In this document: positions 28,552-38,381 of the stretch, piece by piece
Layout: each line of letters starts with the position of its first letter
Numbering within the stretch: position 1 is the stretch's first letter
Assembly: GCA_902798615.1 (NCBI GenBank)
Contig: CADBXL010000015.1
Span: 1 to 54,711, forward strand
From: an uncultured Bacteroidales bacterium
Lineage (GTDB): Bacteria; Bacteroidota; Bacteroidia; Bacteroidales; Bacteroidaceae
Reading direction: 5' to 3'
Length of the DNA stretch: 54,711 bases
Position numbers and translations under genes: made by a program
The notes under the pieces: generated by a model
The model's database searches: none
Told to the model about the DNA's origin: nothing
Seen by the model: only the letters and a program-made list of their open reading frames with translations

Positions 28552-29789
28552 CGTGAAGCCCTCCAACTAATGTTTATATTTGGAATCATCTTTCCTATGC
28601 ATGAAATAACAGCCAGCATACCAATGAGTACCGGGACTTCTATAATTGACAGATGGAAGAAGTAGAACTCAAACCATCCCATAGCTAACAATCCACAATA
28701 ATAAAACAATATAAAGCTCAAATATATATTGTTGGTAATCAGTGACACAGCCTTTAATACATAAAGCAAGGAACTAATAGTCAAAGTGTACAATGTGAAC
28801 TGACCATAATCAGTATATATGTATAATGTACCAAAGAAAGTTCTTACGTTTGTGAGAGCAATACCTGTATTGTAATAAAACTGATTGACAGGAGATAGCA
28901 TTGGTTCACTACTGCCGAAAGCAAAATTAAACAAATTAATGAAAGGTGATAATATAATAGAGATATCCCCCTTATCTATTATACCCATATCAACATCATA
29001 GCTCCATCCAAGAATGCCACTCGTGAGATAATGCATGAAATGACCAATTACGAACTCAAACAACTGCATATCCGCCTCACCTTTTTCATTTCCCATGAGA
29101 GGAAGAACCATATATACAAGGATGAAAACTGCAAATGCAGAAAGTGCAACAGTCAAGACAATCTTTAAATTCATATGAGACTTCCCACAGTATAGCCTCA
29201 TCAGATATCCAGCACATACAGCGATAATGATAGACCCCTTAACCATATAAAGGAATTGTACTATCAGCATCAAAACAATAAGAATCATCAGCCACCATCT
29301 TTTCCTATTCAGGTAGTAAATGAACATGATGATAAGTCCCATTAGTATTTCTCTCAAATGCGGCCATACACCAGTACCGGCAAAATCCTCGGCAAATTCA
29401 TCTGTTCCCAAAAATGCAGTACTTGAAGAAAGAGTAGATTTGAGTTTCCACATGAAAAGAAGACAAAGAACTGTAGCAATACCTATCTGAAACTTTGAAA
29501 CAGGAAGCTCTTGTGGTGAAGGATGAATATTAACATCCATCTTTTTAAGAGCAGTTCCTATACAAAAACTTGGTATGGCGAACAAAATCAAACCTACATG
29601 CCAGACTATGATGCTCTCATAGTTGAATGGTACAAATCCGAGTTCTCCATCCACCATAAGTGTCAAGAGAAGAATGGCAGTATATGGTAGCATCAAACAG
29701 ACCAACGGAGTATATAAAGTATTCCAAGTGTAATACTCTATAACTGTCAGTACGAAAACTTCCAATAAAAACGCTACCAAGAAAATCAT
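28548..29789 (-). CDS. Wzy-like oligosaccharide repeat-unit polymerase
   Basis: 413 residues with about 11 membrane helices and a large loop (residues about 270-320) between two late helices, as in O-antigen polymerases. No strong motif; the call rests on topology and on its place between Wzz and Wzx. Overlaps the flippase start by 4 bases. Confidence 0.8.
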   Translation of the reverse strand: MIFLVAFLLEVFVLTVIEYYTWNTLYTPLVCLMLPYTAILLLTLMVDGELGFVPFNYESIIVWHVGLILFAIPSFCIGTALKKMDVNIHPSPQELPVSKFQIGIATVLCLLFMWKLKSTLSSSTAFLGTDEFAEDFAGTGVWPHLREILMGLIIMFIYYLNRKRWWLMILIVLMLIVQFLYMVKGSIIIAVCAGYLMRLYCGKSHMNLKIVLTVALSAFAVFILVYMVLPLMGNEKGEADMQLFEFVIGHFMHYLTSGILGWSYDVDMGIIDKGDISIILSPFINLFNFAFGSSEPMLSPVNQFYYNTGIALTNVRTFFGTLYIYTDYGQFTLYTLTISSLLYVLKAVSLITNNIYLSFILFYYCGLLAMGWFEFYFFHLSIIEVPVLIGMLAVISCIGKMIPNINISWRASR

Positions 29790-29797
29790 TCCGAATT

Positions 29798-30829
29798 CTA
29801 TTTGTCTTTTATCTCCCTAAAGAATAAATAAGCTATAGTTCCAAATGTTGTAAGAAACAGCCAAACAACAATGAAGATGATACGCTTTGGACCTGCAGGT
29901 TTCAAAGGGACAGATGCACTCTTCAACGTAGTAAATACAGGGGTTGACTCCTGCACCTTGGCCATTGCAGCCTCAAGCCTTGTATTCATAGCAGTATAAA
30001 GATTATACTTCATCTGCATATCATTCTCCAAATCCTCCTGCTTCGATTTATAGCTGGCAAGAAAGACGTCTTGGTTTGAATCTGAATAAGAACCATATAA
30101 TTGGCGAGCTTTCTCATAAGTTGCCTTTGACTCTGCACATAATTTACTATAATATTCATAGTCAACACGTGCCTTTTTTGTACGGTATTCTGTAATAAAT
30201 GACTGAAGTCTGCATTTTATGCTGTCAGCAAGTACTGCACAAACCAAAGCATCTTGATCCTGAACCTTGATAGTCACAACACTAGTCTTCTTATCTATCA
30301 TACAGGTAATATTCTCCTCTACCTTCTTCTTGATCTTATTCTGCTCCTTGGTCAACATAAAAGAGTTGAACTTCTTCGGTCTAGACTCTTTATCTGCAAA
30401 CATATCAGCAAGTTTTATAAATGGATAGGCAAACGGATTCTCCCTTTGATATTCTTTCAAATAAGAATAGTAATCTGTTGAGATCTTCTTATCCTTCGTT
30501 GTGATCTTTATGTCAAAGAGACTTACAATAAAATCAGGAGACTTAAACAAATCTGGATACAATTCCGGATAAATAGCATCCTGAGAAGCCATATTACCAA
30601 GGTTAATGCCGAAATTGGAAGCAAGAGAAGCCAAACCTCCACTTGCATTCGACATATCATTTGTCTCAGGTGCAAGAGAAACCTCGCATGAGTAGAATCT
30701 TGGCTGCGGGAAAATCCATATCGAAGATACTACAACTGTAGCTATCCACACTTTAATGAATAACTTCCTTTTTGACCATGCAATCTTTACAAATGAAACG
30801 AAGTCAAAGTTTATATTCTGCTTTTCCAT
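29798..30829 (-). CDS. Wzz-type chain-length determinant
   Basis: 343 residues. One helix near residue 24-42 (VWIATVVVSSIWIFPQP), a long periplasmic part with coiled-coil stretches (residues about 200-280), and a last helix IIFIVVWLFLTTFGTIAYLF preceded by the proline-rich PLKPAGPKR. This is the Wzz/GumC layout without a tyrosine-kinase domain. It sets chain length of the polymer made by the Wzy-like protein. Confidence 0.9.
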   Translation of the reverse strand: MEKQNINFDFVSFVKIAWSKRKLFIKVWIATVVVSSIWIFPQPRFYSCEVSLAPETNDMSNASGGLASLASNFGINLGNMASQDAIYPELYPDLFKSPDFIVSLFDIKITTKDKKISTDYYSYLKEYQRENPFAYPFIKLADMFADKESRPKKFNSFMLTKEQNKIKKKVEENITCMIDKKTSVVTIKVQDQDALVCAVLADSIKCRLQSFITEYRTKKARVDYEYYSKLCAESKATYEKARQLYGSYSDSNQDVFLASYKSKQEDLENDMQMKYNLYTAMNTRLEAAMAKVQESTPVFTTLKSASVPLKPAGPKRIIFIVVWLFLTTFGTIAYLFFREIKDK

Positions 30830-30837
30830 TGCTAAAC

Positions 30838-31287
30838 TTAATAATGTTCAAACACCAAACGCAATTTACTCCCCTTAAGTATCATCACGCGTTCACTGAG
30901 CGATTCTATTCTGAAAGTCTCATCAAGAGAGTTGATACCGAATTTCCTAACTTCGGATATTTCCTCCTCCGAGAGATATTGGTTGCCATTCATTCTGTCA
31001 TACAGACTTACAGAATATACACGCAGAGAGTTATTTCTGTAGTCAAAGGCACACATGTATTTCTTTTCCAGTTCTTTCGGACAAGATGCAGAGTGAAGCT
31101 GCAGGATAGTGCCCTGAAACGACCAGAATACCTTCCTTTCACGATAGTTAATACTCTGGTTGTTGCTTACAGAGTCAAGTTCTGACAGATACCACATGCC
31201 ATCAATCTGCCCGTTATCCGACGACCATGTATCACATGAGCATAGCGCAGACAGTATTATTACTACAATTGCAAAAAACTGCTTCAT
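30838..31287 (-). CDS. Lipocalin-like lipoprotein of the exopolysaccharide operon
   Basis: 149 residues with a signal peptide and lipobox (ALCSC, Cys 18). The mature part begins DGMWYLSELDSV and carries a beta-rich pattern like lipocalin-type lipoproteins. The start forms an ATGA overlap with the stop of the Wzi-like gene, so it is translated with it. A role in export or assembly is inferred from position only. Confidence 0.75.
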   Translation of the reverse strand: MKQFFAIVVIILSALCSCDTWSSDNGQIDGMWYLSELDSVSNNQSINYRERKVFWSFQGTILQLHSASCPKELEKKYMCAFDYRNNSLRVYSVSLYDRMNGNQYLSEEEISEVRKFGINSLDETFRIESLSERVMILKGSKLRLVFEHY

Positions 31288-32855
31288 CTAATAGTATATT
31301 TTACAGTCAATTGAACACCAGAGTTATTACCGAGTAAAGAACCGAAATCTGCCCCATAGGCAAAATTAACAGATGTACCAGCCAAATGACTATCGTCAGC
31401 AAACCTATACATCGCTTCAAGCAATATGCTTGTATTATCCTTTGGATAAAGGAATGGATTATCATAAGTACCCCATCCTTTCTGCCAAGATAGCTTTGCA
31501 CGATAGTGAAATCCATCAAACGGATCACCGGCAACGGCAAAATGCCAAGCCTTGAACCTGTTATTCTCAACACCGATATACCCATCTGTATTATAAACCG
31601 GCGATGTATATAATGGGTTACCAATCACCTGTCCCCAGTGTTGCCATCCCGGAAATATCATATTGTTGTAATACTGATCGTTGCCACAGATATGCGTAGC
31701 CAATGTCTGGTTATGATCATGATATACAGGTCCACTCTGATATCTTGTGTTCATATACTCCACAACTGCCTGATTGACATAACTGAAATTCTTCAATTTA
31801 AAATCAAGACCCACTAAGGCATCCTTGAAGTCATAACGGAAAAACCTTGAATCAAGTTTCTCATTATTATCCTTTCCTCCATAACCGTCATAGTCAAGGA
31901 AAAAAAGTGCAGAATGATCTTCAAAGAAATGATCCACATATGCACCAACTTCAATATTGTCATCATTCCAGTTCAAACGAGCTACCCAACTGCCAAGAAG
32001 ATTCCCCTCCGCATTCTTGAATTTAGATTCACCATTGTCTGAGCCAGAACCGACAAACGCATTAAAATAGCTTCTTGGACTACTGCTGAGTGCGACATCA
32101 TATGCCACGACAGTAGTGTCTTGGCTATTTCCGCTCCAGTTATATACATGACCACCAAACTGCGCTGCCATCTCAAGACCTATGGTAAACGTCAAAGGGA
32201 ATTTCTCCGTGTTACCAATCCTAAAATAACCAGCCTTCTGATGATAACGGGTATTCCTGTTGAACTTATGTTCAGACCCTTTTGCGAAAGACTCTTCCCA
32301 AGCACCATCCGTCATAACACCATACGCAAGATGTCCCTTGAAGGAAAGCCAATTTCGTGTCAGTGGAATACCCCAATAATCACTAAGACCAACCCTTACC
32401 TGAGGTATCGGGCGTGCATTTATTCCGAAAGTCTGGGCACCAGATGATAAGTCGTCATTCAAGAGTTCCATTGACTGATACTTTGCGCCAATAGTAACAA
32501 CTCCCATCTTATACCTACCCTCTAAATATGCCTGCTGGATAATCAAATGACTCCTATAAGAATTCTTATATCCAGATGTCTTATAATTAGAGGCGACTGC
32601 CATATCAAGGCCTACAGTTAGTCCGTATGTATCTTCATTAAATGATTTCTCATAAACACCCATAGCTCGCAAATATCCATTATCCGAAGAAAGGCTACCG
32701 AGTCCGTGTTTGTTGGCATTAAGCCAAAGAGGTGTCTTTGAATTACTGAATGATCCTTGCATTTCCAAATCTATGGAAAGAGAATCTCCAGAATTACCCT
32801 GAGCAAATGCTGATGTACAACACAAGCATAACAGGGCGAAAACAGGTTTATTCAT
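31284..32855 (-). CDS. Wzi-like capsule assembly outer-membrane protein
   Basis: 523 residues, signal peptide ending CTSAFAQG. Long alternating beta pattern through the whole protein and a C-terminal Arg-ended strand (SGVQLTVKYTIR) indicate an outer-membrane barrel. Motifs of the capsule-assembly Wzi family are seen: RPIPQVRVGLSDYWGIPLT, plus KGHLAYG. Wzi attaches capsular polymer at the cell surface. Gap of 12 bases to the export gene upstream. Confidence 0.88.
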   Translation of the reverse strand: MNKPVFALLCLCCTSAFAQGNSGDSLSIDLEMQGSFSNSKTPLWLNANKHGLGSLSSDNGYLRAMGVYEKSFNEDTYGLTVGLDMAVASNYKTSGYKNSYRSHLIIQQAYLEGRYKMGVVTIGAKYQSMELLNDDLSSGAQTFGINARPIPQVRVGLSDYWGIPLTRNWLSFKGHLAYGVMTDGAWEESFAKGSEHKFNRNTRYHQKAGYFRIGNTEKFPLTFTIGLEMAAQFGGHVYNWSGNSQDTTVVAYDVALSSSPRSYFNAFVGSGSDNGESKFKNAEGNLLGSWVARLNWNDDNIEVGAYVDHFFEDHSALFFLDYDGYGGKDNNEKLDSRFFRYDFKDALVGLDFKLKNFSYVNQAVVEYMNTRYQSGPVYHDHNQTLATHICGNDQYYNNMIFPGWQHWGQVIGNPLYTSPVYNTDGYIGVENNRFKAWHFAVAGDPFDGFHYRAKLSWQKGWGTYDNPFLYPKDNTSILLEAMYRFADDSHLAGTSVNFAYGADFGSLLGNNSGVQLTVKYTIR

Positions 32856-32867
32856 TTAGTATTTATA

Positions 32868-35495
32868 TTATCTACTCAAGTTTACAATTGAGACAAGCAT
32901 TGTAGCAATAGATGCGGTTGAAGAACCTATAGCAAGCCACATCTGGAGTTTGTTAACCTCGGACTTAGGCTTTGTTGGTACAATAACCTCCGAACCTGGG
33001 GTCGGTTTTTCACCTTTACCCATCTGATTGACAGTACCATTCATATGAACAATGTATGTACTACCCTTCTTTGCGCGGATTCCCCAGCCACCAGCTTGAT
33101 TCACATAATAACGGGCTCCCTTTCCCTTCTTATACGCTACGGTGTTAGGATAAAGTACATTACCACTCACCTTAACTGTATTGGTATATTCTGGAACTAT
33201 AATTTTATCACCTTCACGAAGCGTAAGGTCATAATCTGAACCTGGGGCCTCAAGAGCCTTATCAAGCTGAATACCTACGTAATAGGTATCACCAAGATCC
33301 AATTTGCTGACATCTATAGTATCCTCCTCTGTCTTTGACTGGAATTGAGCCATCTTCAGAACTTGCTCCATACGAGTACGTTCCTCTGGAGTTATGCGAC
33401 GCTCAAGTCGAGCGCCCTTGACATATGCGAGCTGATTAGTACCTCCTGATGCCTTCACTATATCTGACAAGCGAGACTCTGATTTTGTAAGCGCATATGT
33501 TCCAGGGAAGTTAACCTCACCTTCAATACTGACATTCTGCTGAACAGAGTAACTTGGACTCTTTCTTACATATACCTCATCAAATGGTTCCAACGTGAAA
33601 CCAGGCTGTCCATCAACAACAAAACCATCCTTCAAAGCAAAGCTGTATGTCTTGGCAATAACAGAGTCACGAGTAAGAGCCTTACGATTTGATACTCTTC
33701 GAGAAACATCTACCTTTACTGTAGAAGCAGACTCTTTCAAGCCTCCTGCCTGAACAACGAAATCCTCAAGAGTCTCATTATCTGCATATTTATACACACC
33801 AGGATAAAGAACCTCACCATGAATGGTTATAGTACGGTTTTCCTGACGTTCTGACTTTGAAGGAATAAATAGCACATCCTCATTCTTCAAAGGAATATCA
33901 GCAATATTTCCATCAATAATGCCCTGAACATCAACACTTATCACCTTTAGTGTTCTGTCCTCCTTCATTCTATGGATTACGCCACGATTTGTAAAGGCAT
34001 CCTCCTTTAGTCCGTCTGCACTCTCAATAAGCGAACGAACAGTTGTGATATTACCACCCAACTGATACATACCAGGACGGAACACAGCACCTTTCACCTC
34101 TACCATATTCTCATAGCGAGGAATGATGGAATCAACTGTAACAGAGTCACCATCAGCAAGATGGAATGAATTCATATCAAACTCCTGAACGTTGAACACA
34201 CCATATCTGCTACCGTTCTTACGAATCACACGTACAGATTTGGTATAGGCATCACCAGCAAAATATCCAGCATACTTCAACAAAGTCTGAACGCTCTCGT
34301 TCTTCTTCATTTCATAATACATCGGACGCTTTACCTTACCTGCAATATCCACAATACATTCGTATGGACCTACAACGATAACATCATTATCCTGTAAGCG
34401 AACATTACCAGAGAGCTTACCGTTGAGGATATAGTCATATACGTCCACAACACTAATCTCCTTACCATTACGGAACACCTTGATATTACGGAGAGTACCT
34501 ATACCACTCACACCACCAGCCATATAGAGTGCATGGAAGACGGTTGCAAAGGCTGAAAGTGAATAGGTTCCAGGATTCTGTACCTCACCCATCACATTCA
34601 CGGTAATAGTACGTGTCTGGCCAAGAGTCATCTTGATAGAACTGCTGCTGTAACGTGAACCGAGAGTTGAACGGATACGTGCATTTGCCTGTCTCACAGT
34701 AAGTCCGCTGATATTTATAGGACCATAGTCCTCAACAACAATATCACCATCTGGGCTTACGATATATGTTGATGATTTCTGTGAAGCTCCGTAGATATCC
34801 ACCTTAACCTCATCGCCAGGACCTACAACATAAGTCTGAGGAGTGGCGATATTCATAACAGGCTCAAAGGTCAAATCTTCTTTGTTGAAGATATCACGAC
34901 CGAACACCTTACGACCACGATATAATGTAGGGTCAAAATCCTCTGGCAACAGCTCTTCTGGAAGGAACTCTTCGCCTAGCAGTTCCACTACCCCATTGTC
35001 CATCTCGTCATATAGTTCGTCATCCTCATCTTCATAATAAGAGCCATTCATGCTCTTTTTCCTTGCTGTCTTCACGGCACCAACTCTCTGTGAACTATTC
35101 TCATTCACTTCTTTCAATTGCTTGCCGTTCTTCTTTTTCTTCTTATTTTTCAGCTTATTCTTTTTCATCATGCTCTTCTGAGCAAGAGTCTCTTTGGTAT
35201 CGCCATTATTTGTGCGCAAACCATCTTCTGTCTTACCAACAGTCTCGTCCTTCACAAGTCCAAGACCGCCATTCTTGCTCTGACGCTCATATTTAGCCTT
35301 GATACGACGTATCTGATTGATATCTACGCCTTTTTGCATAAGCTTAGTTACAATCTGACTCTGTGATGTACCAGCATTATGCTCTTTGAGCACGAACTGC
35401 ATTACCTGGTCATCTGTCATAGACGACTGAGCTGATACTGTAGAAAAACTGATTACTGCAACAAGCAGCGCGAAGAGATATCTTTTCATTTTCAA
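32868..35495 (-). CDS. Polysaccharide export protein with SLBB domains
   Basis: 875 residues. Signal peptide to about residue 22. A lysine-rich, low-complexity segment covers residues 110-150 (KKNKLKNKKKKKNGK). At about 215 comes the Poly_export domain (TYVVGPGDEVKVDIYG), followed by about six SLBB domains (GEVQNPGTYSLSAF; GEVLYPGVYKYAD; GEVNFPGTYAL; SGNVLYPNTVAYKKG) and a C-terminal helix. It resembles the Wza-type outer-membrane exporter but in the long Bacteroidetes form. First gene of the operon. Confidence 0.92.
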   Translation of the reverse strand: MKMKRYLFALLVAVISFSTVSAQSSMTDDQVMQFVLKEHNAGTSQSQIVTKLMQKGVDINQIRRIKAKYERQSKNGGLGLVKDETVGKTEDGLRTNNGDTKETLAQKSMMKKNKLKNKKKKKNGKQLKEVNENSSQRVGAVKTARKKSMNGSYYEDEDDELYDEMDNGVVELLGEEFLPEELLPEDFDPTLYRGRKVFGRDIFNKEDLTFEPVMNIATPQTYVVGPGDEVKVDIYGASQKSSTYIVSPDGDIVVEDYGPINISGLTVRQANARIRSTLGSRYSSSSIKMTLGQTRTITVNVMGEVQNPGTYSLSAFATVFHALYMAGGVSGIGTLRNIKVFRNGKEISVVDVYDYILNGKLSGNVRLQDNDVIVVGPYECIVDIAGKVKRPMYYEMKKNESVQTLLKYAGYFAGDAYTKSVRVIRKNGSRYGVFNVQEFDMNSFHLADGDSVTVDSIIPRYENMVEVKGAVFRPGMYQLGGNITTVRSLIESADGLKEDAFTNRGVIHRMKEDRTLKVISVDVQGIIDGNIADIPLKNEDVLFIPSKSERQENRTITIHGEVLYPGVYKYADNETLEDFVVQAGGLKESASTVKVDVSRRVSNRKALTRDSVIAKTYSFALKDGFVVDGQPGFTLEPFDEVYVRKSPSYSVQQNVSIEGEVNFPGTYALTKSESRLSDIVKASGGTNQLAYVKGARLERRITPEERTRMEQVLKMAQFQSKTEEDTIDVSKLDLGDTYYVGIQLDKALEAPGSDYDLTLREGDKIIVPEYTNTVKVSGNVLYPNTVAYKKGKGARYYVNQAGGWGIRAKKGSTYIVHMNGTVNQMGKGEKPTPGSEVIVPTKPKSEVNKLQMWLAIGSSTASIATMLVSIVNLSR

Positions 35496-35537
35496 GAATA
35501 ATCTTAATCCTTACTACTTTAATCTTTTTACACTAAC

Positions 35538-35557
35538 TATATAGTATATACTATATA
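35538..35557. other. Perfect 20-bp AT palindrome in the exopolysaccharide leader
   Basis: TATATAGTATATACTATATA, identical to its reverse complement, about 43 bases upstream of the first gene of the operon and downstream of the predicted transcription start. Candidate operator or leader hairpin. Confidence 0.6.
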
Positions 35558-35616
35558 TATAACACAAAAATCTAATTTTTGTTGTCAAAATAACATTAAA
35601 AATGCTTTATAAGTTG

Positions 35617-35647
35617 CAAAGGTAATAAAAAAAAATGACAACACAAA
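35617..35647 (-). promoter_or_regulatory. Promoter of the exopolysaccharide operon
   Basis: TTTG (35647-35644), 19-base spacer, TACCTTTG (35624-35617) on the minus strand. The leader is about 115 nt. No inverted repeats flank it, so I see no sign of phase-variable inversion. Confidence 0.65.
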
Positions 35648-35732
35648 AAAACTTGTATATTTTACACATATTAGGCATTAAATATTTTCTATACCAACCC
35701 CATACTCCTCCCATTATTGCGATGGGACTTGG

Positions 35733-35759
35733 AACGGATTTACAACGGACTTATAACGG
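35733..35759. repeat. 11-bp periodic AACGG tract
   Basis: AACGG at 35733, 35744 and 35755, 11 bp apart. Same unit as at 38569-38612. Confidence 0.6.
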
Positions 35760-35898
35760 AACTATAGTGGAGCTGAGAGTTATGCCAGAATACAAAAAAT
35801 GTAAATACATTATATTTATTGACAAAAAATCAAGACTTAGTGTCGGTAATATGAAAAAAATGTGTAATTTTGCACCCGAAAACAAAAACAAAATCTAA

Positions 35899-36756
35899 AT
35901 GAAAATTAAATACTTGTTTTTTGCCACTTTCGCCGGTATCCTTACTATGGTATCATGCGGAAAGAAAAATGAACCAGTCGCTAACATCGGAACCCAGATT
36001 GATGTATCCAAACAAATCGTAGGCGATTCTATGATCTATGGTCTTGCCTGCGAAGGAACCTCTGATTCCAACATAGTTGTCTATCCATTCAATGGTGGCG
36101 ACCCAATAAAATATTCATGTATTGACGCACACAAAAGGCATAGAATCATAGGTCATCCAGAAATTGGCGACTGGGTGGGACTTGTTCTCGACAAGGAAGA
36201 CACCACCGTTGCTACTATGGTTGTAAACCTTGACCAGCTCAAAGGCACATGGACTTATACTGTCATGCCAACATTCAAGGACTTCAAGCATCTTAGCAAG
36301 CGTATGCAAAAGAAGATGGAGAGCACCCTTATAGAACAGATGCCTGACTCCGAGAGAGCTCTATACATGGTGCCTCGCGAGTATGGTTTCTCACTCAAAC
36401 GCAGTCATAACGCAGAACCTGTTGGAAGAATAAGACATAATGTAGGTGTTGACGAGGATAGTCCTGTTGAATATCCAGAGGTAAAACACTATGCCCAATG
36501 GTTCTCATGGAACGGACGACTGATTCTCGTTTCTGGTAGAAGGGAACCACAAGTTGAAGGGAACCAAAAGCCTAAGCCACAAAAAGTTACATTCGATACA
36601 CTCGACTATGTAATGATGACAAACGACACTCTCGTCCTCATACATAATGGCGTAACACAAGGCTACCATCGCAAGACTAATGCCATGCAGGCTAACGCAC
36701 ATGCAAACAAGAAAGCTGCGGAGGCTGACAAGAAAGCTGCAGAAAACTTGAAATAA
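35899..36756 (+). CDS. Lipoprotein of unknown function
   Basis: 285 residues with a lipobox (TMVSC, Cys 20). The centre has beta-rich sequence with IGHPEIGDWVGLVLD and LDQLKGTWTYTVMP; the tail is an alanine/lysine-rich helix (KKAAEADKKAAENLK). I do not recognise the family. A -7 box TAATTTTG at 35865-35872 gives a leader of about 20 bases. It is transcribed away from the exopolysaccharide operon. Confidence 0.75.
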   Translation: MKIKYLFFATFAGILTMVSCGKKNEPVANIGTQIDVSKQIVGDSMIYGLACEGTSDSNIVVYPFNGGDPIKYSCIDAHKRHRIIGHPEIGDWVGLVLDKEDTTVATMVVNLDQLKGTWTYTVMPTFKDFKHLSKRMQKKMESTLIEQMPDSERALYMVPREYGFSLKRSHNAEPVGRIRHNVGVDEDSPVEYPEVKHYAQWFSWNGRLILVSGRREPQVEGNQKPKPQKVTFDTLDYVMMTNDTLVLIHNGVTQGYHRKTNAMQANAHANKKAAEADKKAAENLK

Positions 36757-36777
36757 AAACCAAACTTTCCCAAATAT

Positions 36778-36811
36778 CAAGAGGGTATGTCAAAATCGAC
36801 ATACCCTCTTG
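36778..36811 (+). terminator. Terminator of the 35899 gene
   Basis: CAAGAGGGTATGTC and GACATACCCTCTTG form a perfect 14-bp stem with a 6-base loop. It is followed by CTATTT rather than a clean T run. Confidence 0.7.
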
Positions 36812-36863
36812 CTATTTAACGTCAGCCCCCAAAACAGAGTTTTCATTGTTTCCGAGCGACTAC

Positions 36864-37289
36864 TTAAATATTATCAATCTCCCAATGACCACTATACCCA
36901 CTACCAACATAACGAATGTGTGGCATTTTTGCTATGTGGCGTTTGATGGTTCGCAATCCCTTATTACTCATTGTTGCAAGTTCCTCTGTCGTGATTTGAG
37001 GATTCTGCTTTATTTGATTTTCTATCCATTTATCAAGATTATCGTCTTGGGTGCCACCTTGAGGGACATCTTGAGGGACACCTTGAGAGACATCTTGGAT
37101 ATCATCCATTGTTGGTCTCATAAATGTCACTACAACAAAACCACCATTAACAGACCATGTAGGTGATGCGACTCCTCTTTCTTGACAAGCCTTTATAATA
37201 CTCTTAACACCCGAACCCCAATTCTCAATATAAGTTGTGCTATACAGTACATTAGCAATAAGCGAATTGTATGGATATGAAATATGAGG
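36864..37289 (-). pseudogene. C-terminal remnant of an AlbA_2/COG2865 ATP-binding protein
   Basis: An open frame of 141 codons, directly preceded by an in-frame TAG. It reads HISYPYNSLIANVLYSTTYI and ENWGSGVKSIIKAC, then SPTWSVNGGFVVVTF, the conserved C-terminal part of Schlafen/AlbA_2-type predicted transcriptional regulators. A glutamine/aspartate-rich linker (QDVSQGVPQDVPQ) and a winged-helix end (TTEELATMSNKGLRTIKRHI) follow. About 300 or more N-terminal residues expected for the family are missing. The ATG at 37130 inside the frame would give an 88-residue protein, but the upstream homology shows decay. Confidence 0.75.
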
Positions 37290-37299
37290 CTAAATGATA

Positions 37300-37929
37300 T
37301 TATTCTTCAAATGGATACGTTTCATCATAGATGTCACTCAATAATCGATCTTGAAATAACCAATGAGGCGTAGGTTGGATATGCTTTACTTTATAGCCTT
37401 TTAGTTTGGCAGACAATGCACTTATTGAAGTTTCTTCTCCTTCATAGCTCACTTTACGCTCAGACATAACAGTTACAAATATTGATGGGTCATCCTTCCA
37501 AAACAGGATATCACCTTTCTGCAATCCCATTTCGTAGAAGTTGAGTGGTGGACGCTTTGCTTGCGCCTTTGAGGTTGCTGCCTTGTCCTCTTCTGTGAGG
37601 TCGTTTTGTATCTCCTCACTTACATCTTCCGTTACATCTTCATGATGGAACAATTCGAGAATAGCTTGTGCCTGTTCTACATTAATTCGGAAGAACTCGC
37701 GATTTTGATTGATTCGTTGCGGGTCAAAGGCTTTATGTAGGGCTTTCTCAATTTTGATGCAGTCACATTTCTTGACTTTGCATGCAAACTTACACTCAAA
37801 CGGAATGGGAACCCCAGTAGTGTAGAGCTCTTTCATACGCTTGTCAATATCCTCCTGTGTAGTCATGCCAATCTTTACAAGACCAGGCATCACAGGGTTT
37901 GTCAGTAAATATACAATGCCGTATTCCAT
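37300..37929 (-). CDS. T5orf172/GIY-YIG-like nuclease-domain protein
   Basis: 209 residues. N-terminal VYLLTNPVMPGLVKIGMTT followed by REFFRI about 65 residues later is the T5orf172 form of the GIY-YIG nuclease fold. The C-terminal half (about 125-209) is a small beta domain with FYEMGLQKGDILFW, similar to regions attached to restriction or phage proteins. The role is not known; such genes are common in mobile and defence regions. It stops 10 bases before the AlbA_2 remnant. Confidence 0.8.
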   Translation of the reverse strand: MEYGIVYLLTNPVMPGLVKIGMTTQEDIDKRMKELYTTGVPIPFECKFACKVKKCDCIKIEKALHKAFDPQRINQNREFFRINVEQAQAILELFHHEDVTEDVSEEIQNDLTEEDKAATSKAQAKRPPLNFYEMGLQKGDILFWKDDPSIFVTVMSERKVSYEGEETSISALSAKLKGYKVKHIQPTPHWLFQDRLLSDIYDETYPFEE

Positions 37930-38110
37930 GTTCTTATTGTTATTAGTTCTATTTCTGTACTAAATCAGTTCAGAAATGATTGACTCTTATTGGCTACAAA
38001 GATATAAAAATTCTCTCTAATAACCTTTGTTTAATATGATATATTTTCGTTTCATCGTTATATTTTTGTGTTTTTCGCATAAAAAAGGATTTCCATGCCT
38101 CTTTCGTTAT

Positions 38111-38165
38111 TCCTATGTAAGTCCCTTGTAACTCCTATGTTCCTCCCATGTAAGTCCCATTTTCC
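38111..38165. repeat. 11-bp periodic tract (TCCTATGTAAG type)
   Basis: Five consecutive 11-bp units: TCCTATGTAAG, TCCCTTGTAAC, TCCTATGTTCC, TCCCATGTAAG, TCCCATTTTCC. Confidence 0.7.
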
Positions 38166-38211
38166 GCTATTCTTTGGAACGGGAGCTATCAGAGATTATG
38201 TTGACCATGAA

Positions 38212-38248
38212 GATTAGCTGATGCACTGATTTGGTGCATCAGCTAATC
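38212..38248. repeat. Perfect 15-bp hairpin
   Basis: GATTAGCTGATGCAC and GTGCATCAGCTAATC with a 7-base loop; no T run, so not a typical terminator. Confidence 0.7.
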
Positions 38249-38381
38249 CTCACCTTCTATATGATTGAAGCGAGGAGGTCCTATTTTAGGGCGTCATTTG
38301 CTTTTCATGACGGTGAACGATTCGTTCAGCGTCCATAATTCTCATAGTCCTAAGACACCTATATATGCGTGCATATTTTTT

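Noticed and set aside
35500-35700. Invertible (phase-variable) promoter of the exopolysaccharide operon
   Set aside because: No inverted repeats flank the promoter; the only palindrome is a 20-bp site inside the leader.
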